DNA of 61,223 bases from assembly GCA_021821085.1 (NCBI GenBank), contig JAKACV010000011.1:1-61223 (forward strand), in the 5' to 3' direction. Shown here piece by piece: positions 42,753 through 51,820 of the stretch. Below the pieces are notes generated by a model. It was not told the origin of the DNA and did not search any database. It was given only the letters and a program-made list of their open reading frames with translations. The DNA comes from Bacillota bacterium (GTDB taxonomy: Bacteria; Bacillota; Bacilli; Alicyclobacillales; SLC66). The position numbers and the translations under genes were made by a program. Position 1 is the first letter of the stretch, and every line of letters begins with the position of its first letter.

Positions 42753-43697
42753 ATGGAGTATGAAAACATCCTACATGCGGTGATTCCTCACTATCCTATG
42801 CGCGTTCACGATTGGCAATGGACTGCACCAGACACCTGTCTTTTGCATACGAATTACGGGCAGAAATTCTTGCATCGTGAGAATGAACAAGCTCGCGTAC
42901 AGTTGCGCGGACAAGTGTTAGATGCGCTTGCCAAGCGTGGCATTCTCAGAATACCGCGGTATATTCGTACGGTATACGGCGATCCGTACATTGTTTTAGA
43001 CAACGAGGTCTGTACGGTTGTAGATCGTCTGCGTTTTTACGAGATCGCGATGCCAAGGGATTTATCTATCGCTATGAGCAATTTATCTGTTTTGCACGAA
43101 GTACTTGCAGATCTCGATGTTCGTGCATTTTCTGCGGCGTCTGTTGCACCTTCTGTGAGTCGTGTCATGGCGGATGGAGTGGAAGTTCTCGAGCGTGCTC
43201 AGGAAAGATGTCGCAGTGAAGTGATCACGCCATTTTGCAGTCTTTTGCTTGCAAATTTCTCAGCGGTGCGCGACCGAGCGCACCGCAATTGGCGTTATGT
43301 AGAAGAGACTGATCATGTACGTCGCGATTGGAGCGACGGGGATCAATTGATATTGGGACATTATGATCAAACTAGTATTGCTTTTACGGACCTCGGGAGA
43401 ATTGCGACACTCGATTTTAATGGGATAGCGGTTGGAGATCAAGAAGTAGATGTAATGACCTTTTGTCGTTCTTTATATGAACGTGGTCTAGGATCTGACG
43501 TTTTGCATGCGCTACAAGCTTACAAAAGTCGAAAGGGAGCAAATCGTGTATGGGAACAACGAATTGCAAGTGTAGTAGGATATCCCTTTGCGGTTGTTAA
43601 AGTTGTAACGAAGTATTTGGAAAGTGAAAATCGCTCAGAGCTTATCTGGAGAACTCGCCTTCTAAAGGCGTTGACAGTAGATAGCGGAAAGCCATAG
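42753..43697 (+). CDS. CotS/YsxE-family spore-coat kinase-fold protein 1
   Basis: 314 aa, with the choline-kinase-like fold of spore coat proteins CotS, YsxE and YutH. 'DTCLLHTNYGQKFLHRENEQ' matches the ATP-lobe start. 'LILGHYDQTSIAFTDLGRIA' and 'TLDFNGIAVGDQEVDVMTFC' correspond to the catalytic and metal-binding loops. In the catalytic loop the usual HGD-type motif reads GHYDQT, so kinase activity is doubtful. ATG 42753 is preferred for GGGGAG 6 nt upstream. It follows spoVID as ysxE does in B. subtilis. Confidence 0.78.
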   Translation: MEYENILHAVIPHYPMRVHDWQWTAPDTCLLHTNYGQKFLHRENEQARVQLRGQVLDALAKRGILRIPRYIRTVYGDPYIVLDNEVCTVVDRLRFYEIAMPRDLSIAMSNLSVLHEVLADLDVRAFSAASVAPSVSRVMADGVEVLERAQERCRSEVITPFCSLLLANFSAVRDRAHRNWRYVEETDHVRRDWSDGDQLILGHYDQTSIAFTDLGRIATLDFNGIAVGDQEVDVMTFCRSLYERGLGSDVLHALQAYKSRKGANRVWEQRIASVVGYPFAVVKVVTKYLESENRSELIWRTRLLKALTVDSGKP

Positions 43698-43709
43698 GAG
43701 GGATGTGGG

Positions 43710-44999
43710 ATGAAGGAATATTTGGAAGATGAAGTAAAGTCTGTTTGTGAGCACTATGGAATCGATGTTGAAGTACTCCGTGAATACGAGTTTTATCCGC
43801 TCAAGGCCACGATCGTCGCAGGAGCTCTACGACTTGTTACTGATCGTCAAACGGTATTTATAAAACGTTCGACAGTGGCAAATGATCAGCACTTGCATGC
43901 GATTTTTGAAGCGGTAGAAGGGCTTGCAGCAAGAGGGGCGCGTGTCATGCGATTTTTGCATACAAAGTATAGAGATCCTTATGTGATTCATGAAACAGGG
44001 TGTTATTACGCGCTGCCTCAACTATCTGGCAGGATGCCTGACCTTGACTCACCGCAGGAATTCATGGCGGCATTGGCAACGTTGGCTGAGTGGCATGTGA
44101 GTGCGAAGGTCAAACATGGCATATTGTATCAACCGCGCAGAGTAGATCTCACTTATGAATGGAATGCAGCCCGCGCAAAACTACAAATTTATCGTGAATA
44201 TGCGTTAGAACGTGAAGAACCCACTGAACTTGATACGCGATATCTTGCGATTCGTGAGGACTTGGATCGACAAGTTGGTATTTCCCTTGCAAAACTGAGA
44301 CAAATCCCCTATGAACAGATCATACAAACGGCCGTTCAACGTGGACATTTGTGTCACGGAAGTTTTGTGCGACAAAATTTATTAGTCACTAAAGACGGCC
44401 TCTATGTGCTGGATCATGATCATCTTTATGAGGGATCGCAAATGATTGATCTCGCACATTACTTGCATCGCTATGGAGCGCAGCAGTCATTTGATATTGA
44501 ATTATGTCAACGTGGTTTAGCGACTTATGAGAGCATTCGTCCTATTGGTCAAGAGGAATGGCGATTGCTTGAAATTCTGCTGCGTTTTCCGGTATCGATT
44601 ATGCGGGTGTTAGAATGGTATTATGAACACCGAAGAGATTGGGAAATGGAAGACTTTATTGACGCATTTGAGGATGCGTGTCATGCAGATGTGGCACGAA
44701 TGGCATTTCGCCGCCATTTGTTTGGCGCACTGGTTGATGAGGAACCCGAACCGCTATCAATTCAAGCTTTTTTCGCCAAGTATGGTGAGCAAAAAATGGT
44801 CTTTAGTCCACCGGGTCCACCTGATGAAGATGAGAATGAGCGAGTTCAACTCTTTACTACGCAAAGTATCTTGCGTCAATCTCATGAATTTCTAACGAAA
44901 AATGTGAAGGATGAAACAGTGGGTCTTTGGCGTCCCGCCTCTCGTGCATATGGAGAGTTAGGGAGTGCCAAGGAAAAAAGTCACAAGAACCAGGATTAG
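43710..44999 (+). CDS. CotS/YsxE-family spore-coat kinase-fold protein 2
   Basis: 429 aa, similar in fold to the preceding protein, so the locus holds a tandem pair. 'EYEFYPLKATIVAGALRLVT' and 'RQTVFIKRS' form the N-lobe, and 'RGHLCHGSFVRQNLLVTKDG' with 'LYVLDHDHLYEGSQMIDLAH' matches the HG(D)-N and D-x-D metal loops of the family. The C-terminal 90 residues extend beyond the fold. GGAGG precedes ATG 43710, 12 bp after the previous stop. Its last 42 bp overlap a small gene on the other strand. Confidence 0.78.
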   Translation: MKEYLEDEVKSVCEHYGIDVEVLREYEFYPLKATIVAGALRLVTDRQTVFIKRSTVANDQHLHAIFEAVEGLAARGARVMRFLHTKYRDPYVIHETGCYYALPQLSGRMPDLDSPQEFMAALATLAEWHVSAKVKHGILYQPRRVDLTYEWNAARAKLQIYREYALEREEPTELDTRYLAIREDLDRQVGISLAKLRQIPYEQIIQTAVQRGHLCHGSFVRQNLLVTKDGLYVLDHDHLYEGSQMIDLAHYLHRYGAQQSFDIELCQRGLATYESIRPIGQEEWRLLEILLRFPVSIMRVLEWYYEHRRDWEMEDFIDAFEDACHADVARMAFRRHLFGALVDEEPEPLSIQAFFAKYGEQKMVFSPPGPPDEDENERVQLFTTQSILRQSHEFLTKNVKDETVGLWRPASRAYGELGSAKEKSHKNQD

Positions 45000-45122
45000 A
45001 CCTGCCAAAATCATGAGGTTAATAATTGAAGGAAAAAATAGCATTTGTAGCATGGTAAGAAAAATACATCCAAGTAAAATAACTTTTGCGAAACGTGCAA
45101 GCGCCATAAAAAAATTTTGCAT
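44958..45122 (-). CDS. Small two-helix membrane protein
   Basis: 54 aa, MQNFFMALARFAKVILLGCI then two hydrophobic stretches ending 'LAGLILVLVTFFLGTP'. No family is recognised. ATG at 45122 has GGAGG 7 nt upstream on the minus strand. It overlaps the convergent coat gene by 42 bp. Real-gene status rests on the ribosome site and hydrophobicity. The rest of the gap to 45301 shows nothing else. Confidence 0.55.
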   Translation of the reverse strand: MQNFFMALARFAKVILLGCIFLTMLQMLFFPSIINLMILAGLILVLVTFFLGTP

Positions 45123-45301
45123 GATCGAACCTCCGGTCCATTCCATGATAATTCAGTACCGAATGCCCACTCGCGGAATGTAAGATAGCATATGCCCACT
45201 TGAGAAATGAGGTGCCTTTTTTTCATCTTCAAATTTAGACATTTTCTACAGGTGCGTCGTCATGGTATATTGAATGCACTGATAGTGAAATGGGTGAGGT
45301 A

Positions 45302-45859
45302 ATGGCAAATAAACCATCGACGATGCAAAATATAGGAAGTATTGCTCCTCCGCCAGAAGGATGGCGTTTTAAGGTGATTTTTTATACCGCACTTGTGGTA
45401 GGTGCAATTGGTGCGGGGATTGGGTATATAGAAAAGGGTTCGGCGATCAATAGTATTACTATGGGCACGGGACTACCTATGGTAATGGCTCCATACTTTG
45501 TTGTGCCAAGGACAAAAACAGCACGCATATGGCAAGGAAGCCTCACTGGAGCGTTAGCTGGCGTTGTCGCAATGCTTGGGTTATTGCTCGTTGCGACAAG
45601 TCGGTTTACTTCGAAGTGGACTCTGTTTGGAACGAGTTTTCTGCAATTTTTAGTTATGGCTGTTGGGGTTTCCTGGTTGTCAGTTGCGATGAGTGATTGG
45701 GCGGAAAAACGCAGACAAAAGGTGGAGGCAAAGCGTGTAGCAGAAACGCCAGCAAAAACCCTTGAGCAATTTCCAAAACGACCACGTATGCGTGCTCCCA
45801 AGCGAGAAGAAACAGTTCGTTCAGTTCGTACACACAGGTACAATCGCAAAAAACGCTGA
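45302..45859 (+). CDS. Membrane protein of unknown function with basic tail
   Basis: 185 aa. Four hydrophobic helices ('VIFYTALVVGAIGAGIGYIE', 'ITMGTGLPMVMAPYFVV', 'GSLTGALAGVVAMLGLLLVA', 'FLQFLVMAVGVSWLSVAMSD') are followed by a 55-residue tail rich in Lys and Arg that should face the cytoplasm. I do not recognise the family. ATG 45302 has GGTGAGG close upstream; ATG 45290 is an alternative. It lies just before the valS T-box. Confidence 0.65.
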   Translation: MANKPSTMQNIGSIAPPPEGWRFKVIFYTALVVGAIGAGIGYIEKGSAINSITMGTGLPMVMAPYFVVPRTKTARIWQGSLTGALAGVVAMLGLLLVATSRFTSKWTLFGTSFLQFLVMAVGVSWLSVAMSDWAEKRRQKVEAKRVAETPAKTLEQFPKRPRMRAPKREETVRSVRTHRYNRKKR

Positions 45860-45867
45860 GGGTCTAT

Positions 45868-45897
45868 TTGACAGCATCACATATTACTACGTATAAT
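45868..45897 (+). promoter_or_regulatory. Sigma-A promoter of valS-folC
   Basis: TTGACA (45868-45873) and TATAAT (45892-45897) are spaced by 18 bp, upstream of the T-box. Confidence 0.85.
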
Positions 45898-45969
45898 AAC
45901 TGTAATTATCTTTCGGAACTGAACAGTGAATCAACCTGAACAGGAGTACACACGTTTTAGGTCAACAGA

Positions 45970-46157
45970 GAGAAGAGCCTAGGTTGAGAGCTCTTTGATC
46001 GATACGAGTGGAAGGTCGGTTCTGTAGCAGCGAAGTGCTTGCTAGGTTGTGGGTGGCTCCATTATGGCTATGAGTGTTACACGGATAACGTGTGAAATGC
46101 AAGGTGGTACCGCGGAAGCTAATCCTTTCGTCCTTCATGGACGGAGGGATTTTTTTA
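45970..46157 (+). ncRNA. T-box riboswitch (tRNA-Val)
   Basis: The T-box sequence AAGGTGGTACCGCGG lies at 46101-46115. Stem I closes with CCTAG (45978-45982) and CTAGG (46042-46046). A likely specifier is GTG (46035-46037) in 'GCGAAGTGCTTG', a Val codon agreeing with the gene downstream. The terminator ATCCTTTCGTCC / GGACGGAGGGAT (46122-46150) is followed by T7. Uncharged tRNA-Val should pair with both sites and allow read-through into valS. Confidence 0.92.
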
Positions 46158-46187
46158 TGAAGAGTTGCATGTGAGGGGGATATTGTT

Positions 46188-48881
46188 ATGGTTGAACAAA
46201 TCGTTGCAAAGTCAAACCAGCAATCGCCATTAGGTTCATATGATGCACAGGAGATGGAAAAACGCATCTATGATTGGTGGATGGAAAAACAGTTTTTCCG
46301 GGCAAATGGAGATACGACAAAACAAACATTTACGATTGTGATGCCCCCGCCCAATGTGACGGGTGTGCTCCATCTTGGTCATGCTCTTGATAACACCATT
46401 CAAGATTTATTGATCCGCATGCGGCGGATGCAAGGTTATGATGCCCTGTGGATTCCAGGTATGGATCATGCTGGTATAGCAACGCAGACACGCGTTGAAG
46501 CTCAACTCAGTAAGGAAGAGGGTCTTTCACGTCATGATTTGGGACGTGAGGCATTTGTTGAACGAGTGTGGGCTTGGAAGGAACAGTATGCGGAAGTCAT
46601 TCGCTCACAAATACGGAGACTTGGTGCATCATGCGACTGGTCTCGTGAGCGTTTTACGATGGATCCAAGCTTATCGAAAGCGGTGCGTGAGGTTTTTGTA
46701 ACGCTCTATGAAAAGGGGCTTATTTATCGGGGCAATTACATTATCAACTGGTGTCCACGGTGTGGGACTGCGTTGTCTGATATTGAAGTGGAATATGAGG
46801 AAATGAATGGTGCATTGTATCATATCACGTATCCGTTTACGGATGGATCAGGATCTCTACAAGTTGCGACGACTCGGCCGGAAACAATGTTTGGCGATGT
46901 TGCAGTGGCTGTTCATCCAGATGATGAACGCTATAGCGCTATGGTCGGAAAATCGCTGCGTTTACCTTTTGTCGATCGTGAAATTCCTGTGATTGCAGAT
47001 GCGTATGTCGATCAAGAGTTTGGGACGGGGGCTGTCAAGATTACTCCTGCCCACGATCCAAATGATTTCGAAGTGGGTCAACGCCACCATCTCAATGCCA
47101 TTAATGTGATGACAAAGGATGGGAAACTAAACGAGTACGCGGGGAAATTTGCTTCGCTTGATCGCTATGAGGCACGTAAAAAAGTTGTGGCGGAACTCGA
47201 AGCCCTAGGCATATTGACGCGCGAAGAGCATGTTCATTCTGTAGGACATTGTGAACGATGCGGAACAGTGGTCGAACCTTGGCTGAGTACACAGTGGTTT
47301 GTGAAGATGGATTCGCTTGCAATCCCTGCAAAAGAAGTGGTTGCGAATGGGCAAACGCAATTTGTGCCAGATCGTTTTGCGAAAATCTATAGTCACTGGC
47401 TGGATCATATTCGCGATTGGTGTATTTCTCGGCAGTTATGGTGGGGTCATCGCATCCCAGCCTTTTACTGTGCAGATTGTGGCGGGACAACAGTTAGCCG
47501 TGAGCCCGTAGAAATCTGTTCGCAGTGTGGTGGTTCGCGTGTATCACAAGACGAAGATGTACTTGACACGTGGTTTTCCTCCGCATTGTGGCCGTTTTCG
47601 ACGATGGGATGGCCGGATGATCAAGAGGGCGATCTTGCACGATATTTTCCTACGCAAGTACTTTCGACCGGTTTTGATATTATTTATTTTTGGGTAGCTC
47701 GGATGATCTTTATGTCTCTGTCATTCACGGACCAGCCGCCGTTTGAACAGGTGTTGATTCATGGGTTGGTGCGTGATGATCAAGGGCGGAAATTTTCGAA
47801 GAGTCTTGGGAACGGGATTGATCCTATGGATGTAATCTCCAAATACAGTGCGGATGCCTTGCGTTTTATGCTTGTAACGGGCGCTACACTCGGACAGGAT
47901 ATGCGTTTTTATAGCGAACGTGTAGAAGCTGCACAGGCACTGGTAACGAAGATCTGGAATGCATCGCGGTTCGTGTTGATGAACATAGATGCGAATATCA
48001 TGGGATCATTACCACCCGTGGAACAACGTAGTTTAGCAGATCGGTATATTTTGCATCGCTTGCATACCACCGCCAAACAGGCAACAGAGGAACTCCAAGC
48101 GTATCAGTTTGCAGAAGCAGGAAAGACAATTTATGAATTTTTCTGGAATGACTTTTGTGATTGGTACATTGAACTTGCAAAAGTTACGCTTTATGGCGAA
48201 GAAACGGCACAGAAAATTCCTACACAACAGACACTTGCGTATGTGTTAGATCAAGCTCTACGCTTGTTGCACCCGTTTATGCCGTTTGTAACGGAGGAAA
48301 TCTGGCAAGCGTTACCGCACGATGGCCAGACGATTATGCGGGCGCCATGGCCGGAGTTTTCGGAAGCATTGAAAGATGAAAAAGGTTTTTTAGAAATGAC
48401 ATTTGTTATGGATGTGATTCGTGCTGTTCGAGTATTACGACATGAGAAGAACATTGCGCTTGGTAAAAAGGTAGATATCATTTTGCGTCCAAAATCTGAA
48501 CATGTGGCAGTTCTACGTACGGCAATTCCCTATATGGTGCGTTTGTGTAATCCTAATAGGCTTGTTGTGGATGCAACTGCAAAGTTACCAGAAGAACGTT
48601 TGACTACTGTCCTTCCAGAGGTTGAAATTATTTTATCGTTAGCCGGTCTCGTTGATTTTGGAGCCGAGCAAAAACGATTAGGAGAAGAAAGACGGCAGTT
48701 GGAATTTGAAGTCAACCGTTTGCAAATAAAATTGGGAAATGACTCTTTTATTGCGAAAGCGCCCACAGCTATCGTACAAAAAGAACGTGAAAAACTTGAA
48801 GGCTATATGGAGCGGTTAGAAAAAGTAGTAGCGGAGCTAACCCGTCTGGCTTCTGTGTCAAATAGACAAAGTGCAGAATAG
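46188..48881 (+). CDS. valS: Valyl-tRNA synthetase
   Basis: 897-aa class I synthetase charging tRNA-Val. The HIGH motif appears in 'PPPNVTGVLHLGHALDNT', the KMSKS motif as 'GRKFSKSLGNG'. The editing domain lies between them ('TTRPETMFGDVAVAVHPDDE'), and zinc-binding Cys sets are in 'INWCPRCGTALSDIEVEYEE' and 'FYCADCGG'. The C-terminal coiled coil ('LVDFGAEQKRLGEERRQLEF') is typical of ValRS. GAGGGGG precedes ATG 46188. Controlled by the T-box upstream. Confidence 0.98.
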   Translation: MVEQIVAKSNQQSPLGSYDAQEMEKRIYDWWMEKQFFRANGDTTKQTFTIVMPPPNVTGVLHLGHALDNTIQDLLIRMRRMQGYDALWIPGMDHAGIATQTRVEAQLSKEEGLSRHDLGREAFVERVWAWKEQYAEVIRSQIRRLGASCDWSRERFTMDPSLSKAVREVFVTLYEKGLIYRGNYIINWCPRCGTALSDIEVEYEEMNGALYHITYPFTDGSGSLQVATTRPETMFGDVAVAVHPDDERYSAMVGKSLRLPFVDREIPVIADAYVDQEFGTGAVKITPAHDPNDFEVGQRHHLNAINVMTKDGKLNEYAGKFASLDRYEARKKVVAELEALGILTREEHVHSVGHCERCGTVVEPWLSTQWFVKMDSLAIPAKEVVANGQTQFVPDRFAKIYSHWLDHIRDWCISRQLWWGHRIPAFYCADCGGTTVSREPVEICSQCGGSRVSQDEDVLDTWFSSALWPFSTMGWPDDQEGDLARYFPTQVLSTGFDIIYFWVARMIFMSLSFTDQPPFEQVLIHGLVRDDQGRKFSKSLGNGIDPMDVISKYSADALRFMLVTGATLGQDMRFYSERVEAAQALVTKIWNASRFVLMNIDANIMGSLPPVEQRSLADRYILHRLHTTAKQATEELQAYQFAEAGKTIYEFFWNDFCDWYIELAKVTLYGEETAQKIPTQQTLAYVLDQALRLLHPFMPFVTEEIWQALPHDGQTIMRAPWPEFSEALKDEKGFLEMTFVMDVIRAVRVLRHEKNIALGKKVDIILRPKSEHVAVLRTAIPYMVRLCNPNRLVVDATAKLPEERLTTVLPEVEIILSLAGLVDFGAEQKRLGEERRQLEFEVNRLQIKLGNDSFIAKAPTAIVQKEREKLEGYMERLEKVVAELTRLASVSNRQSAE

Positions 48882-48893
48882 GATGGTAGCAAC

Positions 48894-50207
48894 ATGAGCC
48901 TAACTGTCGATGCAAATGCTGCAGTAGAGTATATTCAAGCACGGGCGCGATTCGGGATAAAGCCTGGCTTAGAGCGGATCGCGTTTTTGTTGCAGGGACT
49001 TGGTGCGCCGCATGAGCAATTGCGTTTTGTGCATGTGGCGGGAACCAATGGCAAAGGATCAACCTGTTTTTTTATCGCACAGATGTTGCAGGCTGCTGGT
49101 TATCGGGTGGGTCTCTATACTTCTCCCTATTTAATAGCTTTTGCTGAGCGCATGAGCGTTAATGGAGTGCCGATTACCTCGCATGAATTGGTATCCTTTA
49201 CTGAGCGCGTTCGTCGCGTGGCAGAAACAGTGGCAGATAATCAGTTTCTGGAACCTACAGAGTTTGAAATTATTACTGCACTCTCTTTTTTATTTTTTGT
49301 CGAGCGTAAAGTCGACCTCGTTGTCTTAGAGACTGGACTCGGTGGCAGGTATGACGCAACAAATATTGTGATACCTGAGGTCTCTGTTATTACAAACGTA
49401 GATCTAGATCACACAGAGATTTTAGGGAAAAGTGTTAAAGAAATATCCTTTGATAAATCTGGTATTATTAAGGAAAAAATACCAGTGGTTACAGGAGCGG
49501 AGAATGCAGCACTTGCTGTTGTCACAAATGTTGCTAAAGAGAAGCAAAGCCCAATGTTTGTCGCAAAACGGGATTTATCCATCGTATCGGAGCAAATTAA
49601 AGGGATGTATGGGCAAAGATTTAGCTATTTTGGTATGCATCGAGATTTTCTTGGCTTAGACATGCGAATGTTAGGGATGCACCAATTAACGAATGCGGGG
49701 ATTGCCCTTGGTGTGATTGAAGTTCTTCAAGATATAGGGTATGACATTGACGAGGTTGCGATCCGATCAGGACTGTCAACTGCGGTTTGGTCAGGACGAT
49801 TTGAAGTGATACATGAGAATCCACTTGTCGTGCTTGATGGCGCGCACAATCCTGCCGGTGCAAGGGCGCTCGCGCGGGCTCTGAGTGATCTTTTGATAGA
49901 CCGATATGTGCTGATTATAGGCGTTCTTGGCGATAAGGACATCGCTGGTATCACTCAGGCTGTCGTTCCCAATAGTGTTTATGTGATCGTCACGGAACCA
50001 GACGTGGCCAGAGCTGCATCTGCCAATTTGGTCGCTGAATTTGTATCTAAGTGTACAGTGGGGGATACACCTATTGAGGTGAATGAACACATAGTTCAGG
50101 CAGTTGCTCGAGGTGTACTACTTGCACAACAGTTGTCGCTTTCTCTATGTATCATGGGTTCATTGTATACAGTTGCACAGGCGAAAACTGCTTTTATGCA
50201 GAAATAA
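48894..50207 (+). CDS. folC: Folylpolyglutamate/dihydrofolate synthase FolC
   Basis: 437-aa Mur-ligase-fold enzyme adding glutamate to folates. ATP loop 'VHVAGTNGKGSTCFFIAQML', 'SPYLIAFAERMSVNG', 'LVVLETGLGGRYDATN', and 'VLDGAHNPAGARALARAL' are diagnostic. It starts 12 bp after valS, the arrangement in Bacillus. Confidence 0.95.
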   Translation: MSLTVDANAAVEYIQARARFGIKPGLERIAFLLQGLGAPHEQLRFVHVAGTNGKGSTCFFIAQMLQAAGYRVGLYTSPYLIAFAERMSVNGVPITSHELVSFTERVRRVAETVADNQFLEPTEFEIITALSFLFFVERKVDLVVLETGLGGRYDATNIVIPEVSVITNVDLDHTEILGKSVKEISFDKSGIIKEKIPVVTGAENAALAVVTNVAKEKQSPMFVAKRDLSIVSEQIKGMYGQRFSYFGMHRDFLGLDMRMLGMHQLTNAGIALGVIEVLQDIGYDIDEVAIRSGLSTAVWSGRFEVIHENPLVVLDGAHNPAGARALARALSDLLIDRYVLIIGVLGDKDIAGITQAVVPNSVYVIVTEPDVARAASANLVAEFVSKCTVGDTPIEVNEHIVQAVARGVLLAQQLSLSLCIMGSLYTVAQAKTAFMQK

Positions 50208-50236
50208 TCACAAAATGTGCGAGAGGTGGAGACGCA

Positions 50237-51655
50237 GTGGCAGTGGAACAGGTGGAAAAGGAGTCAGTGCCTCATATTCATTTTATCGGAATTGGCGGCG
50301 CTGGCATGAGCGCGATCGCAAGTATTCTGCTGGAAAAAGGGTATCACGTATCTGGATCTGATGTCGCCGTTCAGGATAATACTCGACGGTTAATTGAACG
50401 CGGCGCGACTGTGTTTGAAGGTCACAACGCGGCGCACATCGTAGGTGCAGATTTCGTGGTCTATACTACTGCAGTTTCTGCAGACAATGTAGAATTGCTT
50501 GCCGCTCGTGAACTGGAGATCCCTGTGCTGCATCGCTCCGAAATGTTGGCGCAATTAATGCAAGAAGGTGTTGGCATCGCGATCGCCGGCGCACATGGCA
50601 AAACAACGACGACCTCGATGGTAGCCTGGATTTTGGAGCGGGCTGGACTGGATCCTACGTTTCTAGTAGGTGGTGTCGTGGCAAATCTTGACACGGGTGC
50701 AAAAGCTGGAACGGGTGACTATGTGATTGCTGAGGCGGATGAGAGCGATGGATCATTTCTGAATTATGAGCCAGCGATCGCTGTCATTACCAACATTGAA
50801 GCTGATCATTTGGAGCATTACGGGGGTGAGTTTGATCAGCTAAAGGCGGCTTATCAACGTTTTGCTGATCGCATTCCACCTCAGGGCTTGCTTATTTCTT
50901 GTGCGGATGAAGGAGAAACGCAGACGATTCTGATGTGGGCGAAATGCCGGAGAAAGACGTATTCTGTTCGGGGTAATAGGGCTGATTTGAGTGCGAGTAA
51001 TGTGCGATTTGACGGTCGCGGTTCGCGATCTGACATTTATTTCCGCGGTGAGTACCTGGGTGAAATCAATCTACAAGTACCTGGATTTCATAATGTTGCA
51101 GATGCCCTTGCCGCAATTCTCGTCGGGCTTGAGGTGGGCATTTCGTTTTCTGTGATGTGCAATGCACTCGCTTTATTTCGTGGGGCGTTGCGCCGTTTTC
51201 AAGTGCACTACGATCACGATGACATTATGGTTGTGGATGATTACGCACATCATCCAACGGAAATCAGGGCCATTATCACTGCTGCCAAAGTGACGGGAAA
51301 ACGAATTATCGCCGTATTTCAACCGCAGCGCTATACCCGCACGTATCATCTGTTTGATGAATTTACGCACGCGTTTCCAGAGGCGCAGGAGGTTGTTATT
51401 GCAAATATCTACTCGCCTGCTGGAGAAAAACCAATTCCGGGTGTGAACGCTGCTCGATTGGCACAGATGGTACGACTTCATAGTAATTCTAGGGCGCAAT
51501 ATATCCCGACTCATGATGAGATTTTAAGCTACCTGAAGGAAACAGTGCGGCCTGGTGATCTTGTTCTTACGATGGGGGCAGGGGATGTTTGGAAGGTTGC
51601 AAAAGAACTCTCTGTCTGGTTACAAGATCGGAGTGCACTTGCAAAACTCGTGTGA
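50237..51655 (+). CDS. murC: UDP-N-acetylmuramate--L-alanine ligase MurC
   Basis: 472-aa peptidoglycan precursor ligase. N-terminal 'IHFIGIGGAGMSAIASILLE' binds UDP, 'IAIAGAHGKTTTTSMVAWIL' is the ATP loop, followed by 'EADESDGSFL', 'VITNIEADHLEHYGG' and 'VDDYAHHPTEIRA'. GTG 50237 is chosen for the GAGAGGTGGAG site; a frame reaching back to 50147 would overlap folC. Its place after folC is unlike B. subtilis, where murC is elsewhere. Confidence 0.95.
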   Translation: MAVEQVEKESVPHIHFIGIGGAGMSAIASILLEKGYHVSGSDVAVQDNTRRLIERGATVFEGHNAAHIVGADFVVYTTAVSADNVELLAARELEIPVLHRSEMLAQLMQEGVGIAIAGAHGKTTTTSMVAWILERAGLDPTFLVGGVVANLDTGAKAGTGDYVIAEADESDGSFLNYEPAIAVITNIEADHLEHYGGEFDQLKAAYQRFADRIPPQGLLISCADEGETQTILMWAKCRRKTYSVRGNRADLSASNVRFDGRGSRSDIYFRGEYLGEINLQVPGFHNVADALAAILVGLEVGISFSVMCNALALFRGALRRFQVHYDHDDIMVVDDYAHHPTEIRAIITAAKVTGKRIIAVFQPQRYTRTYHLFDEFTHAFPEAQEVVIANIYSPAGEKPIPGVNAARLAQMVRLHSNSRAQYIPTHDEILSYLKETVRPGDLVLTMGAGDVWKVAKELSVWLQDRSALAKLV

Positions 51656-51711
51656 TCAGTTCTACTGAACGTACTTTTTAAATTAAGCAAAAGTATTACA
51701 AACTACAAAAG

Positions 51712-51734
51712 ACGTCCCATGCGGGGCGTTTTTT
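51712..51734 (+). terminator. Intrinsic terminator after murC
   Basis: ACGTCCC (51712-51718) pairs with GGGGCGT (51723-51729), with one G-U pair, followed by six T. It separates murC from the pilus genes. Confidence 0.82.
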
Positions 51735-51820
51735 ATGGTTATATCATGTTTTGGAACAGCAGGTTTTTGCTGACTTCTGTCGAATTAGTGAAAGAGCAAG
51801 AGTGAGCGGAATGGAGTTTG

